Source of the DNA: Fallopia convolvulus
Taxonomy: Eukaryota > Streptophyta > Magnoliopsida > Caryophyllales > Polygonaceae
Length of the DNA: 64,000 nt
Reading direction: 5' to 3'
Assembly: GCA_964016875.1 (NCBI GenBank)
Contig: OZ024718.1
Coordinates: 7,507,001 to 7,571,000, forward strand
This document shows, piece by piece, positions 11,051-22,416 of the stretch. Position numbers and translations under genes: made by a program. Each line of letters opens with the position of its first letter. Position 1 is the first letter of the stretch. A model generated the notes under the pieces. The model was not told where the DNA came from and did no database searches. It saw only the letters and a program-made list of their open reading frames with translations.

Positions 11051-11560
11051 GGGTGTTTGGGAAAGGACTTGTTCCTTGGCACCTATATTGTTTGATCATT
11101 TTATTGTTTAGGGTGTTTGGGAAAGGACTTGTTCCTTGTCACCTATATTGTTTGTTCATTTTATTGTTTAGGGTGTTTGGGAAAGGACTTGTTCCTTGGC
11201 ACCTATATTGTTTGTTCATTTTATTGTTTAGGGTGTTTGGGAAAAGACTTGTTCCTTGGCACCTATATTGTTTGTTCATTTTATTGTTTAGGGTGTTTGG
11301 GAAAGGACTTGTTCCTTGGCACCTATATTGTTTGTTCATTTTATTGTTTAGGGTGTTTGGGAAAGGACTTGTTCCTTGGCACCTATATTGTTTGATCATT
11401 TTATTGTTTAGGGTGTTTGGGAAAGGACTTGTTCCTTGGCACCTATATTGTTTGATCATTTTATTGTTTAGGGTGTTTGGGAAAGGACTTGTTCCTTGGC
11501 ACCTATATTGTTTAGGGTGTTTGGGAAATGACTTGTTCCTTGGCACCTATATTGTTTGTT
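11051..11560 (+). repeat. 60-bp minisatellite, about nine units, inside the Harbinger element
   Basis: Units beginning GGGTGTTTGGGAAAGGACTT start at 11051, 11111, 11171, 11231, 11291, 11351, 11411 and 11471. A final unit follows after only ~43 bp (about 11514). Units differ at very few positions (CTTGG/CTTGT, TGATC/TGTTC, AAAGG/AAAAG). The array lies between ORF1 and the transposase gene. Because the period is 20 codons, it produces long but meaningless repetitive open frames on both strands. Confidence 0.95.
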
Positions 11561-11593
11561 TATTTCTAAGTCAATTGGTTGTTGTTATGGTGC

Positions 11594-12990
11594 ATGCAGT
11601 GTATAGGAAAATCAGCCCTTGAACTCGCCAAACACAAGAAGAGAAGAAAGATCGTCAAGGGTTTTGCCATGCTATTCAATTGTAGTGCCCACCTCATTGC
11701 ACACCACTACTACAAGTATGTTCATAAGGTATCTTGCTATGATTCTGAATTCACTGGATACATGTGGATGAAACAAATTCTATGTCATGAAAATACAAAG
11801 AGGTGTTCTAATGCTATGCGGATGGAACCTCATGTATTTGAGAAATTGTGCGATGACTTGGAGGCGAATCATGGATTGAAACGGTCTCGCAACATGTCCA
11901 TATTGGAGAAGGTGGGCATCTTCGTGTACACTCTATCTTTGGGAGTATCTAATAGAGATGTATGTGAGAGGTTCCAACGTTCTGGGGATACAATTAGTCG
12001 GGCATTTCACAATGTTTTGACGGCTATCACCGGGCGTAAGCAAGGGTTTAGTGGGATGGCACATCGACTATTGCAGCCTAGAGATCCCTCATTTTCAACA
12101 ATTCCAGAGAAGATAAAATCAGAGCCAAGATATTCCTTGTTCAAGGTATGATTCATTCTCTTTATCATTGTTATGAACTATAGTTATTGTGGCACTATTA
12201 AAGATATGATTCGTTTTCACCCTTGTTATGTATTGTGTAGGGAGCGATTGGAGCAATCGATGGGACACACATCCATGCTTGCATTCCGAAGAGTGAGCAA
12301 TATCCATATAGGAGTCGCAAAGGAATGACGTCCTTTAACGTGATGGCAGTATGTGACTTTGACATGTACTTCATGTTCATTTCCGCCGGATGGGAAGGGA
12401 GTGCTCACGACGCTCGAATCCTTGACCACGCGTTAACAACCCCGGGCATGAACTTTCCACGACCCCCAGAAGGTAAGTTCAATCTACCACGCGTTAATGA
12501 CGCTCGAATCCTTCATGTTGTTTTTAAGATAGTTTTTTTTTGGTATATAGGAAAATATTATCTACTTGACAAGGGATATGCAGATAGGACCGGGTACTTG
12601 GTTCCATATTCATGCGTAAAGTACCATCAATCGGAATTCCACAATCATATTCCCGAGAATGCTTATGAAGTCTTCAACAAGGTCCACTCATCTCTTAGAA
12701 CTACGATTGAACGTTGCTTTGGCGTATTAAAGAAGAGATGGAAGATATTAGCGGTCATGCCAAGTTATAGTGTCCCAACCCAAATTGACATAATCATTGC
12801 TTGCTTTGCTCTTCATAACTTTATTTTGGAAAACAAGATCCATGATTTCATACTTGATGAAGACTTTGAGGAGTGGGTTTTACCCATGACCGGTGAAGTT
12901 GGACATGATGGAGGAGCCAGTGGAATGAGGACCGTTCGGGATGCTATTGCTCAAGAATTATGGTCAAATAGGAGGTTCTACAAAGTATGA
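11594..12990 (+). CDS. PIF/Harbinger transposase (HARBI1-like DDE nuclease)
   Basis: Exons 11594-12145, 12241-12472 and 12551-12990 join in frame to 407 codons plus stop, the usual size for this family. Introns are GTATGA...GTGTAG and GTAAGT...TATAG. An N-terminal helix-turn-helix-like region (VGIFVYTLSLGVSNRDVCER, then FQRSGDTISR) precedes the DDE_Tnp_4 nuclease. The catalytic acids are D~191 in GAIDGTHI, D~241 in GSAHDARIL and E~315 in TTIERCFGVLKKRW. The nuclease cuts and rejoins DNA at the element ends with the Myb-like partner. The first in-frame ATG is 11594, and a second at 11669 is equally plausible. No stop or frameshift is visible, so this is the best-preserved mobile-element gene here. 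The second intron is 78 nt with no in-frame stop, so a retained form stays open. Confidence 0.87.
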
Positions 12991-13700
12991 TAGAAGTAGC
13001 TTCGGGTATAGAATGATTTCTTTTTGGTGAACAAGTTGTAAGGGAATAATTCGTACTTAGTACTTGGTTCATATTTTTGCTATGTTTTGGACATCTCTTT
13101 TTGGTGAACAAGGGATAATAGAATTCCACTTAGGTTGCACTTTGCTACTTGCTACTTGATATGTATTTTTCCTTTTATGAACAAGATCCTTTAATGACTT
13201 TTCTAATTGCTACTTGGTATGTATTTTTCTCTTTTTGATGAACAAAATCGCCCTATATTTGTCCAAAATCGCCCTATATGTGTTTCAACCCATTTGGCCA
13301 ACAAACCCCCTAAACTTGGTCAAAAAATGAGCCCTTAACTTGGTCAAAAAATCATCCCTACATTTGGTAAAAAATCATCCCTGTATTTATCCAAAAACAG
13401 CCATATACAAAGCACACAAATCAAACATAAAACCCTGTACAACCGAAACAAAACACTATCCAATATGCTAAAACACAAACTAGAATCCAAAACACAATCC
13501 CTGCTCGTAGCAAATAGTTTGAACAACCACAATCCAAACCACAATCCACACAACCTAACAATACAAACACCAAATTATCCAAATAAGAACAACAATTCAT
13601 AAAACCTAACAATCCAAACACCAAATGATCCAAAACACCAACAATAGACAGAATAATCCAAAACATAAACAACAACCCAAACAAGAGAAACGCCAACTAC

Positions 13701-14714
13701 ATGTACGGATATGTCGGATCCATGTCACCATTGTCGTAGTATATTCCATCCACCTCGGGGAACTCACTTAGCTCATCATCTTCATCCTCTAAAGCTAGTG
13801 GACAACTCAAGTTGTTCTCTTTTGGTGCCCACAACTCATCCATGGTGTCGCTCAACCTTGAATCCATGCCACGGGGTATAAAGCGCTGGAATTTTGGATT
13901 TTCCTACAACACAAGAATAAGGGTGAATTAACTTAAATTAAGCACTCAAAACTAATCATGTACAAGTTTAAAAATCCATTCATATTCTTCCCCTTGTCTT
14001 AGCCGCCCACCACCAATCGTCACCAATGACTCTTCCACTAGAACGATCCCAATTGATGCCACCTTCAGTGCAACGAAATTCTGTCCAAAGCCTCCACACC
14101 CTTCTTGATAGCTCAAACCTAGCCTTTAGGATGCCCACAAAAAACCAAACACCAGTGGCATGATGCATCCTTCGCCTTACCTCTGCGAAATCAATAACCC
14201 CAGATTGCTCAAATTGAGGATCCAACTCTTTCATGACAGCCAAAAGAGCACAAGTACGATCTGTATGCCAAGCCATTGGAGCTGCCATGTTCACCTAATA
14301 AAACATATGATTGAAACAAGATATGATATGATTTAAATCAACAATTCACCTTGAAATCAACAAACCAAATACCATTGGAGCTTCCATTCTTTTCTACAAC
14401 ATTAAGCTAAACTAAATATGATTGAAACTACGTAATTGAAATCAAACAATCAACAATTCACCTTGAAATCATTCCTTTTCCTTTCTAGCAAATCAATCCT
14501 TTCACGCAGGACATCTTCAGTGACATGGGCACTATATAACTCCACATTCAATCGATCTACCGTGTGGTGGAGACTCCCTTTCTTTTCTTAAGTCTTGTAT
14601 AATTGCAACTAAGTGATCCACCGCTTTAGTAGGACTACAATTCCCCTTAATAAGGTCAATTGTCATATCTAAGTCACTTTGGTTGCTAGAGCAATCTGAT
14701 CCTGATGAGGACAT
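13701..14714 (-). pseudogene. Second Myb/SANT-like gene of the Harbinger element (degenerate)
   Basis: Read on the minus strand, exon a (14714-14462) starts MSSSGSDCSSNQSDLD and ends in a heptad-rich helix (VLRERIDLLERKRNDF). It splices at GTGAAT to exon b (from 14294). Exon b holds a Myb/SANT-like domain: MAWHTDRTCALLAVMKELD, then LKARFELSRRVWRLW, GGINWDRSSGRV and DDWWWAAK. Exon c (~13903-13701) gives ENPKFQRFIPRG and an acidic tail ending DPTYPYM before its stop. Two defects are visible: a one-base frame change in a purine run near 14570, and no GT donor at the expected end of exon b, where the frame hits TGA at 13980-13982. The protein clearly differs from ORF1. Convergent orientation to the transposase suggests a third gene of the element, or a captured host gene. 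Confidence 0.6.
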
Positions 14715-15539
14715 CCTATTTACTAGGGCAAAATAATCAATTAGTCAATTAAAAGAATGTTTACCAACATACAACAAGAAGTAGAGACATCAACAAGCAC
14801 AACTTATAGCAACCAAGTAAAGACACGAACAAGCACAATATTGTTAATGTAATTAGGGTTATTCTTTTGTGGTAAATTTGGGTTTCAATAGATAATTCTA
14901 CAGTATTTCTATCATCCTTTTCAAGTAATAATTTGGATTCTTTTAAAGGGATAGTTTGGCTAAACATTTCAATCCTTTTACATATATCCCAAATTAGGGT
15001 TATGTGGGAAGAATTCATATTTCCAAATCAAGAGAAGAGATTCTATATCTACCAAATTCTAGATCTTAAAAAAAATTCCAGATCCAAATTAGGGTTCATA
15101 CATGAAAAATTGAAAACTCCAGATCTAGGGTACAAATTAATAGATCTAGGGTAAAAATTGAAAACTCCATATCCAAATCATACCTTCTCTTTAGATGTTG
15201 AAGAAGAGCAAGGAAAATCGGGTGTACCCCTACGAAGTGGTTCTCGGCGCGGAGCAAGGAAAATCGGGTCTAGAGACCTCAGCGAAGTGGTTCTCGGCGT
15301 CGACCGTCTTCTTCCGCGGGCTACTCGCCTGGTTCTCGGCGCCGACCGTCTCTTCCGTCCGCCAACAGCAGCAGTTCAGCGTCAGCGAATGGTTCTCGGC
15401 GTCGTCCAACAGCAGCAGTTCGAAAATGGGGGAGAGATATGAGAGGAATCGGGGAGAGAGAAGAAAGAGGAGAGGGGTAGGTGGTGGAAAATTGGGTATT
15501 TATTTGAGGGTAATTGGTGGGGCCCATATGCTTACAATT

Positions 15540-15728
15540 TTTGGATATAAGCATGCTTAAAGCGATAAGCATGGGGGTGTTGTTTTTTTTTTTTACTTAT
15601 AAGCATGTGCTTACGCGTTGCTTAAAATATGCGAGAATTGTGTGTTCGGCAATACTTATGTGCTTATTTCTGCATATAAGCATTTTTGTGCTTATAAGTA
15701 GTACATATAAGCACTACCAAACGCACCC
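15540..15728. repeat. Right subterminal and terminal repeats of the Harbinger element
   Basis: Dense GCTTATAAGT / ATAAGCATG / GTGCTTAT motifs in both orientations run up to the terminal CCAAACGCACCC at 15717-15728. They mirror the left end in content. Confidence 0.65.
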
Positions 15729-15731
15729 TAT

Positions 15732-17609
15732 ATGATAACACACCCCACCCATGCTTATAATTGATGCATATGATCCGGTAATTACACAAAATAATCCCAA
15801 AAGAAAGTTAATAAACATGTCTCTTGTAATTATGTATGGCATTGATCTCTTTATGAGGATGTAGATTGGCCGGGTTTCTATAATACCCCCTTTAATTTGT
15901 AACATATTTGTGTTAAAAATAGCTTATATATACACGTCTTTTGTATTGTATGCTAAAATTAAAATTTGTTAATTAATGCATATAAAATAATTGAGTCAAT
16001 TTTCATGCAGACCTTCTTGTATTCCTTGTTCAAATTAATTAAGCAACACAATTCTTGTAGTATGCCGTACAACTCGATCAACCATCGAAATCGTGCATAT
16101 ACCAATATGATAGGCTAACTCTACGTACCTTTGCCCATCAAAGTCTCTAACGAGGTCACTAGTTGTGGCCAAGCCAACCTCTCTAACAAAGTCATCTGTG
16201 TTGATCTTGACTCATGTTTTCTTTCTAGATATAAATCGCTCCATGGATTAGACATTGTTAAAATGAGTGGATATATTATTTTCACCAATTTTTTTTAGGT
16301 GGGCTATATTACCTTAATTTACCCAATTTATTACTAATTTACCTTATTTTTTATTATTTTCTTATTAAATTTACCTTTATTTTATTTTTATGTTTTAGGG
16401 GCGGATTGGAGCGGACCCTAGCTCAATCCTAGGTTCGTCCTTGGAGAAGCAACACTCTATAATATATTTTACTAGAAAACTGAAAAAAATGCTAAGTAGA
16501 AATTGAGCAAGAATAAATACATAAATGAAGTTAAGTAGAAAATAAAAAAATAAAAGAAATACTCCAAGAGTCTCTTCCAGTTGTTCCCTGGGCAGCCGAA
16601 ATAACAATAAGCATGAACACAATATTTATAGAGAAAAACTTTCTGCACGACCAACAAGTCGTAGAAAGAAAAACCTCTACCCCTGAGATTCCTTCTCAAA
16701 GGATTTCAATTTATCACTTATATATTAAGTTTCAACGATTATAATTAAGTCAAACAAAGTTCCCTAGTAACTAGGTACCAACCTAAGTTTAACCAACTTA
16801 GCTTTTACAACCTAAACAATAAACTAAGATAATAAGTGAACTACAAACCTAAGTACTCAATCCAACGTCGAGTCTTCATCGGAAAACGCCACGAAACACT
16901 TGAACTATATGATCCACTCTCTCACAATTGTTCATCTTCACACACAACTTAATCATATGCAACTCTAGCCTATTTATAAAGAAACTTTCGAATCTGATCC
17001 CAATCACACTTGCCTACCCGTGAGGATATTCCATTCAAAAGATCTTCATAAAAAAGATTAAAATATAACACAAATCAATCATATCTTCAATAACTCGGAT
17101 TATACCCATTACCGAACGATTTCGGTATCATATCTTTTTGCTTCAACAAATCTTCTAGATTCTATCTTATTTTCTCACAAACAACTCGATCTTAGCTGTC
17201 GAATCACCACTGAAGTCGTTTGCTCAAAAATGGTAACTTGCCAAATATAGGAAGTCGTATAGCTTCTCGGGGAGGTTGTCCTGATCGTCGGTCGTTCCCT
17301 CATGACATTCCTTCACTCTAATGATATGTTCTTTTCTGTACCATTTCTTTGATACATGTGAAACAACACATCAATCATTTAAAGTTTGTACGTTATCATC
17401 AAAACTAAGAGAAACTATGGAATAACGAGTGTTCCAACGATGTGTTCTTTGTTGTGATAATTTAGCAGAAATAAAGGAGCGTTTATGGTTCACCTACAAA
17501 TTTTCCAAGGATGTTCTTAACAGAGTCCTCACTTAGGCTTGATTTGGATGCCTATATTGTTGCATTGAGGAATGGCTCAACTTTCTAATGAGGTCTTCGA
17601 TCTAAGCGA
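15732..17609. other. Intergenic DNA without recognisable genes
   Basis: AT-rich sequence with short open frames only. Neither strand gives a protein I recognise. No terminal repeats or target duplications were identified. Confidence 0.45.
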
Positions 17610-17916
17610 AGCTTTACTTTTAACTGTTGGGTAGCTTGCATGAATGCAACTATCTACTATGTTAGGAGGGTTAGAAACATGAAAAGTTTCCCATTTAAGG
17701 ATGTGGATTCTATGGAGTGTGTCGGATTGATGATTAACCATGTTAAGAGTGGTGTTAAAGCGAGATGAACTAGAAATAATAGATAAACCAGAAAATGGAT
17801 TGTGAAAGTCATCTTGAGAGAACCTTATGGCATCTCGGCCTAGGGTTACCTAGGAACATCTTATTCTTTTGTATGCACCCTTCTATCAATGAATTATCCT
17901 TTTATTTTTAAAAAAC
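17610..17916 (+). mobile_element. LINE 3' remnant (end of ORF2 plus tail)
   Basis: The forward frame reads WVACMNATIYYVRRVRN, then SMECVGLMINHVKSGV, then a stop. This is the characteristic C-terminal end of plant L1 ORF2 proteins (W..A.YY..R.RN..., then a short helix). About 110 bp of non-coding sequence follows, ending in an A-rich tail (TTTTTAAAAAACAAAAG). The piece is 5'-truncated. I did not find a clear target duplication. Confidence 0.6.
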
Positions 17917-20900
17917 AAAAGAAATAGGAAAATCATCTATAGATTTATCCTCACCAATATGACAAATTTAAGGTACCTTTGGCATTGAGAAACCAAATTG
18001 AAATAGGGATAATGCATAAGTATTTGAACATCTTGCCAAGAAAGCTAGTTACCGCGTTCAGGCATCTAATCAAGCAGCTAAGAATTCATGATAGTACTAT
18101 ACTATCATATATGAGATCTTTGTTGCAATTCTCATAGATAGTGTCCTTGACCATAAAAAGAAGGTCAATTAACAATTGAGAATCCGAGTCATCAACCCCT
18201 TTCCTTTTATCTCCAGTCAACCGATGTCAAATATACTTCATGACTCTGCTATAGTAACCGTGTAAAAACCAATATTATGGACGAATCTACCAAACCACCT
18301 GCCCTTAAAACCCGTTAGAAAGCCTACCAAAAAAACAGATCTTAATAAAAATAAATTGGTTTGATTGTGCTGTTTGACCGTTTGAGATGGTACGTACGTA
18401 GACGTATTGCATGTTTTTGAACCAAGCAGACCGGTAAAAATCGCCTCTCTTTTTTTGAGAAAGATTGTCTTTTTTACCTGAACTAGTATTGCATGCTTTT
18501 GAACCAAACATACCTAAATAAGTTGAACCCAATTAGGGGCTCTTGTATAAGATAATCAATCATCGATCTTTTGTTAATTATACATTTTCATATAATATGT
18601 ATAGTTGCTCATTTAATTCTTGGTTCGTACATGTTTCTATCTTTGATTTCAAATCTCAATTTAGTATATTCGTGTTACGTTCTTTATTTTTGGTCAGAAT
18701 ATTCATATTACGTTGATCTAGATAGCTAATCTAATATTTTCCCTAGTTTTTTTAATAAACAAATCCAATGTTTATGGGTATCAATGTTGCTTTTCTTAAT
18801 TAATTATAGGTCTTTCAAATTTATGCCCTAAACATTACCATATATTTGAAAATTCCCTAAAAAATCATATGAAAAAATTAAATAATTTGTATCCAACAAA
18901 ATATTTTTAACTAAGGTTTCTTAACATACGATTAACCATTAACTATATTTGATTTTCGATAGAGCTGTCAAACGAGTCGGTCAGGCCAGGTTCGATTATT
19001 TCGGTTCGGGTTGAGTCGAGTTTGGAACATAACGGGTCACCAATCAAATAAGGTCGGGTCATTGCGGGTTTTCGGGCGGGTCGGGTCGACCCAAAAATCA
19101 AGATAATCGAATTCTTTACCATTATTAAAATATTATTTTATTTAAAAAATAATATTTAATAAGGGCCTACTTGCACGATACAAGTAAAAAGGGCCTACGG
19201 CTAGACATGATTTGCCCATATGATATATATCATGACATGACCTTTCCCATTATGTATGTAGTGGGTTTGGTCTTTTTTGGTTGTTTCATCAACCACATTT
19301 AACATCCAAATTAATTGATAAATCAACTAATTAATCTATTAATTAATATAAAAAATTATTTGTATTTTAGGGTACTACTACTTCATGTGCATTGTTTAAT
19401 TCTTGTTCATTGTATATCGACCTCTTTAAATTAATTTTATCCAAAGCATAGCTTCTAAATTACTTTTCATCATAATACATACCTAATTCATTTAATTGTT
19501 ATTATGTGTTTAAACTTATATAACCATATCGCCATCGTACTAATTATTAAATAGTTTATCACAAAATTAGTTTATATGCTTAAAACAAGAAGAAGAAGAT
19601 TGAACTAGTAGAGTCCCAATGCAACGGAATCTGAGAGGGTTAAGATGAGGCACTCCTAATCTGACACGTTAGGGGAGAGTGTGCTCGAAAGATTCAAAGA
19701 GGAAACGACAAACCAAAATCACAAAAAGAAAAAAGCTCCTTGATCTTTTCCCTTGATGACTAGTTGTCCGCCACCTTGATCTTCTCCCTCTAACTATCCT
19801 TACATTGTGCTAAATCTTTTGAGATCCTTAAATGATAGATATTCAATTTTATACAGTACTTCTAACACTTCTTCGGTCGATCCCTACCCATGTGAACCTC
19901 GCTAAACACCAAGCGCTCATACTTTTGCAAAAAAAAATGTTTATATTTACTTAAGAGCTCGATCATGATTTGGTTCATTTCACCTTTCAACCTTGAAAAA
20001 GATTGAAAATCAAACCTTGAAAAATATTGATCCAAACTAACATAATTAAATAAAGATGCATGTTTGTAAGAAACGCCGTTAAGAACATATTTGGGCCGAT
20101 AACACAACCCTGTGAAAAATTTGGGCCCACTAATTTGTCCAACCTGGTTTGGGTTGCCCGTATTAAATGAATTTCGCCCGGGTAACATATAATTTTGCTT
20201 TTTTCATACTATGCCCAGTTGTATTACAAGCTTAATAATTGTATCCCTTTATTTTAAGGACATTTGTTTAAAAATTTAAATCGGGAAGGTTGTTTAGAAT
20301 TTCTAACCAATTCTTCATTTTGATTGGTTTTAAGGTTAGCTTTTTAGAAATTTAAATTTTGATGGTTCATTTATGAATTTAGGTATTTTAAGAGTCGAAT
20401 CTTACTAATTTAAGGGTGAGGAAAATAATGATGGACTGGAATTAATCAATTTGAACTGAAGAGGAAGACCAACTAGAAAATTCATAGCCTCAAGCGTAAC
20501 AAGAAGAATATGTTTTTTTTTACACCAAAAGAAAACGACCAAAACTCAATAGTACCAATATGAATTTTCAAAAAAACTAATTACTTAGTTTGAATATAAT
20601 TTTCAACTTTTAGATAATTTATCTATATCATGAACACACACTAGAAAGACCCTCATCCTAATACATTTTGAATATTTCACTCTAATTGCTATTTAGTTAA
20701 CTTTATGTTTTAGAAATATTTTATTTACATAAGAATTCATATTTTTGTTAAATGGTGACAATAATAAGGTGAATTCAGAGTAACAAGCCTTTTTAGTTTT
20801 ATTGGCATGCCAAATTCTAGAATCCAAATAAAAAATAATTCGAATATAAATTAATAATGATGAGTCGAGACTTACATGACGAAGGAGGAGTCTCGGTAAA

Positions 20901-21387
20901 CCCGTCCGAAATTTTCTATCCGGATCCGATTCGAAATTTTTTTCTGCATGGTTGGATCGGATACGGATCAGGGTTTTGAAGCAACCGAATATCCGACACT
21001 ATATATATTTTTGGTAAATGTACATTATTAATACTAAGTAGCATAGATGATTTAATGAGTATTTTGTAAAATTTTAATTCATCAAAGGTTCAATTCTCCT
21101 CAACCGCATGTAAACTCTCTCTTAAAATTTTACCGGCTCGACAGATATTCGGTTCTGGTATCCGTCAATCATGCATATTAATTGGGCCTAAATGAAAAAA
21201 TAGTAGAAATATTTTTCGAAACGGATAGTTCGGATATCCTGCTACCGGATATCTGCTCCAAACAGATACTTCTTACTAGATATCCGACAATTAATGGATC
21301 GGATACTGATCGAGTTTTTAAGGAAAAAGCTGTCGGATATCCGGTATATCGAATCGGATTGGATATATCCATTTGTTGAACCCTACT
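17917..21387. other. Intergenic DNA with scraps of hAT-type elements
   Basis: No gene is recognisable. A hAT-like terminus (TAGAGCTGTCAAACGAGTCG) begins at about 18960 and continues into GGGTCGGGTCG-type sequence, without a visible partner end. GGATATCCG/CGGATCGGAT-rich sequence from 20900 ends at about 21385 in TTGAACCCTA, again hAT-terminus-like. A 108-codon minus-strand frame at 19862-20188 has no family resemblance. Confidence 0.4.
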
Positions 21388-21497
21388 TTCCCTCGAACCT
21401 TTCGAGTGCACCCCCTATTTTCAGGTTAGGGTGTCCCATCTTAGCCCTTCAGATTTCATTTCGACAGAGCTCTATTTAATCAATGTTGTTGTTGTAT
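21388..21497. repeat. Second copy of the short retroposon-like sequence
   Basis: Similar in order and wording to the insertion at 7469-7567: TCGAGTGCACCC, GGGTGTCCCATCTTA, CCCTTCAGATTT, then TCAATGTTGTTGTTGT. The tail is a (GTT)n-like run followed by ATAAAA. Flanking direct repeats were not found. Confidence 0.5.
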
Positions 21498-21611
21498 AAA
21501 AATTAATAAAATATGTTTTTTCGATCCAAAAAATAATAGAATATGAATTTTCTATATTAGCCTTGGATACTTGCACGTTTGTTGGGATAACCAAGCCTAT
21601 AAAAGGGAAGA

Positions 21612-22174
21612 TTAGGGCTATAATCGAACAGAGCCGAGCCGAGCTTTGAGTTGTTCAAGCTTGACTCGGTTAAAAATAGACGAGTTCGAGCTCGAACGCG
21701 ACCTTGGTTCGAGCTTAAATTATTGTTTGAGTTTTGTTCATTTAAATGTTCACCGAGCTCAAGCTTGTTCGCGAACCTCTCATTTAGTTTCTTCGATAGA
21801 CAAATTCGTGAATAACTCGTTTACTTGCTCAATTATACAAGCAAGTGAAACTAAAAATTAAACTACGTGGTTTGAGAAACACCACCAAAACTATGTAATT
21901 TAACATAAATGTTATATTGTATATAATATATAGTACAATATAGTTTATTCATAAACATGTAATCTAATTTTTTATGAGTGTATAATCGATCTTGCTCATG
22001 AGCATAAAATCAAACGAGCCGAGTTATCTTGTGCTCAAGCTCAGTTCATTTATCTTTCGAGCCTTCAAATTGTGCTTAAGCTCAGTTCGTTTACAAACCG
22101 AGCCGAACACAAACAAGATTTAACCGAGCCGAACACCGAATTTCTCACGAACGGTTCGGTTCATTTACCGCCTT
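21612..22174. mobile_element. hAT-type MITE
   Basis: The 563-bp element starts TTAGGGCTATAATCGAAC and ends TTCATTTACCGCCTT, whose reverse strand reads AAGGCGGTAAATGAA: short, imperfect inverted termini of the plant hAT TAGGG type. An exact 8-bp direct repeat AGGGAAGA flanks it (21604-21611 and 22175-22182), the target duplication size of hAT elements. Both subterminal regions are rich in GAGCCGAGC / GAGCTCGAAC motifs in inverted arrangement. No transposase is encoded. Confidence 0.75.
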
Positions 22175-22416
22175 AGGGAAGAACACTTTGAGGGTTAGGT
22201 GCACCAGAGTTATGGTACAACCACATCCACAGGAACCCCTCTTTTTGGTTATAACTAATGAGTAAGTAGGTGCAGGTCACGTGGTAATCTAAATAATTCA
22301 CCGTTGCTTTAATCAGAAAGATCCGCCATCAGTCAACTTTTCCGTACTACGTGACGTCACTCTTCTTCCATTGAACCACGTCATTCTTCAGAATTATTCA
22401 TTGACCCTAATTTATG

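Larger units (their letters stand above)
8788..15728 (+). mobile_element. PIF/Harbinger DNA transposon (6.9 kb, near-complete)
   Basis: The ends are inverted: GAGTGCGTTTGG at 8788, and on the reverse strand GGGTGCGTTTGG from 15728 (11 of 12 match). A 3-bp TAT flanks both sides (8785-8787, 15729-15731). Both subterminal regions are full of GCTTATAAG/CTGATAAGTT-type repeats, which are probable transposase-binding sites. Inside are a Myb/SANT ORF1 (9451-10825), a 60-bp minisatellite (11051-11560), a DDE transposase (11594-12990) and a second Myb/SANT-like gene on the opposite strand (13701-14714). One transposase gene plus one Myb-like gene is the usual content of plant PIF/Harbinger elements. 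The transposase reads intact, so the copy may be young, but ORF1 carries a one-base frameshift. Confidence 0.88.

Noticed and set aside
10852..11622. Long forward and reverse open frames through 10.85-11.6 kb
   Set aside because: They are produced by the 60-bp repeat, whose length is divisible by three. No protein family is represented.
19862..20188. 108-codon minus-strand ORF
   Set aside because: No family resemblance, no good start context, and it lies in repeat-derived DNA.
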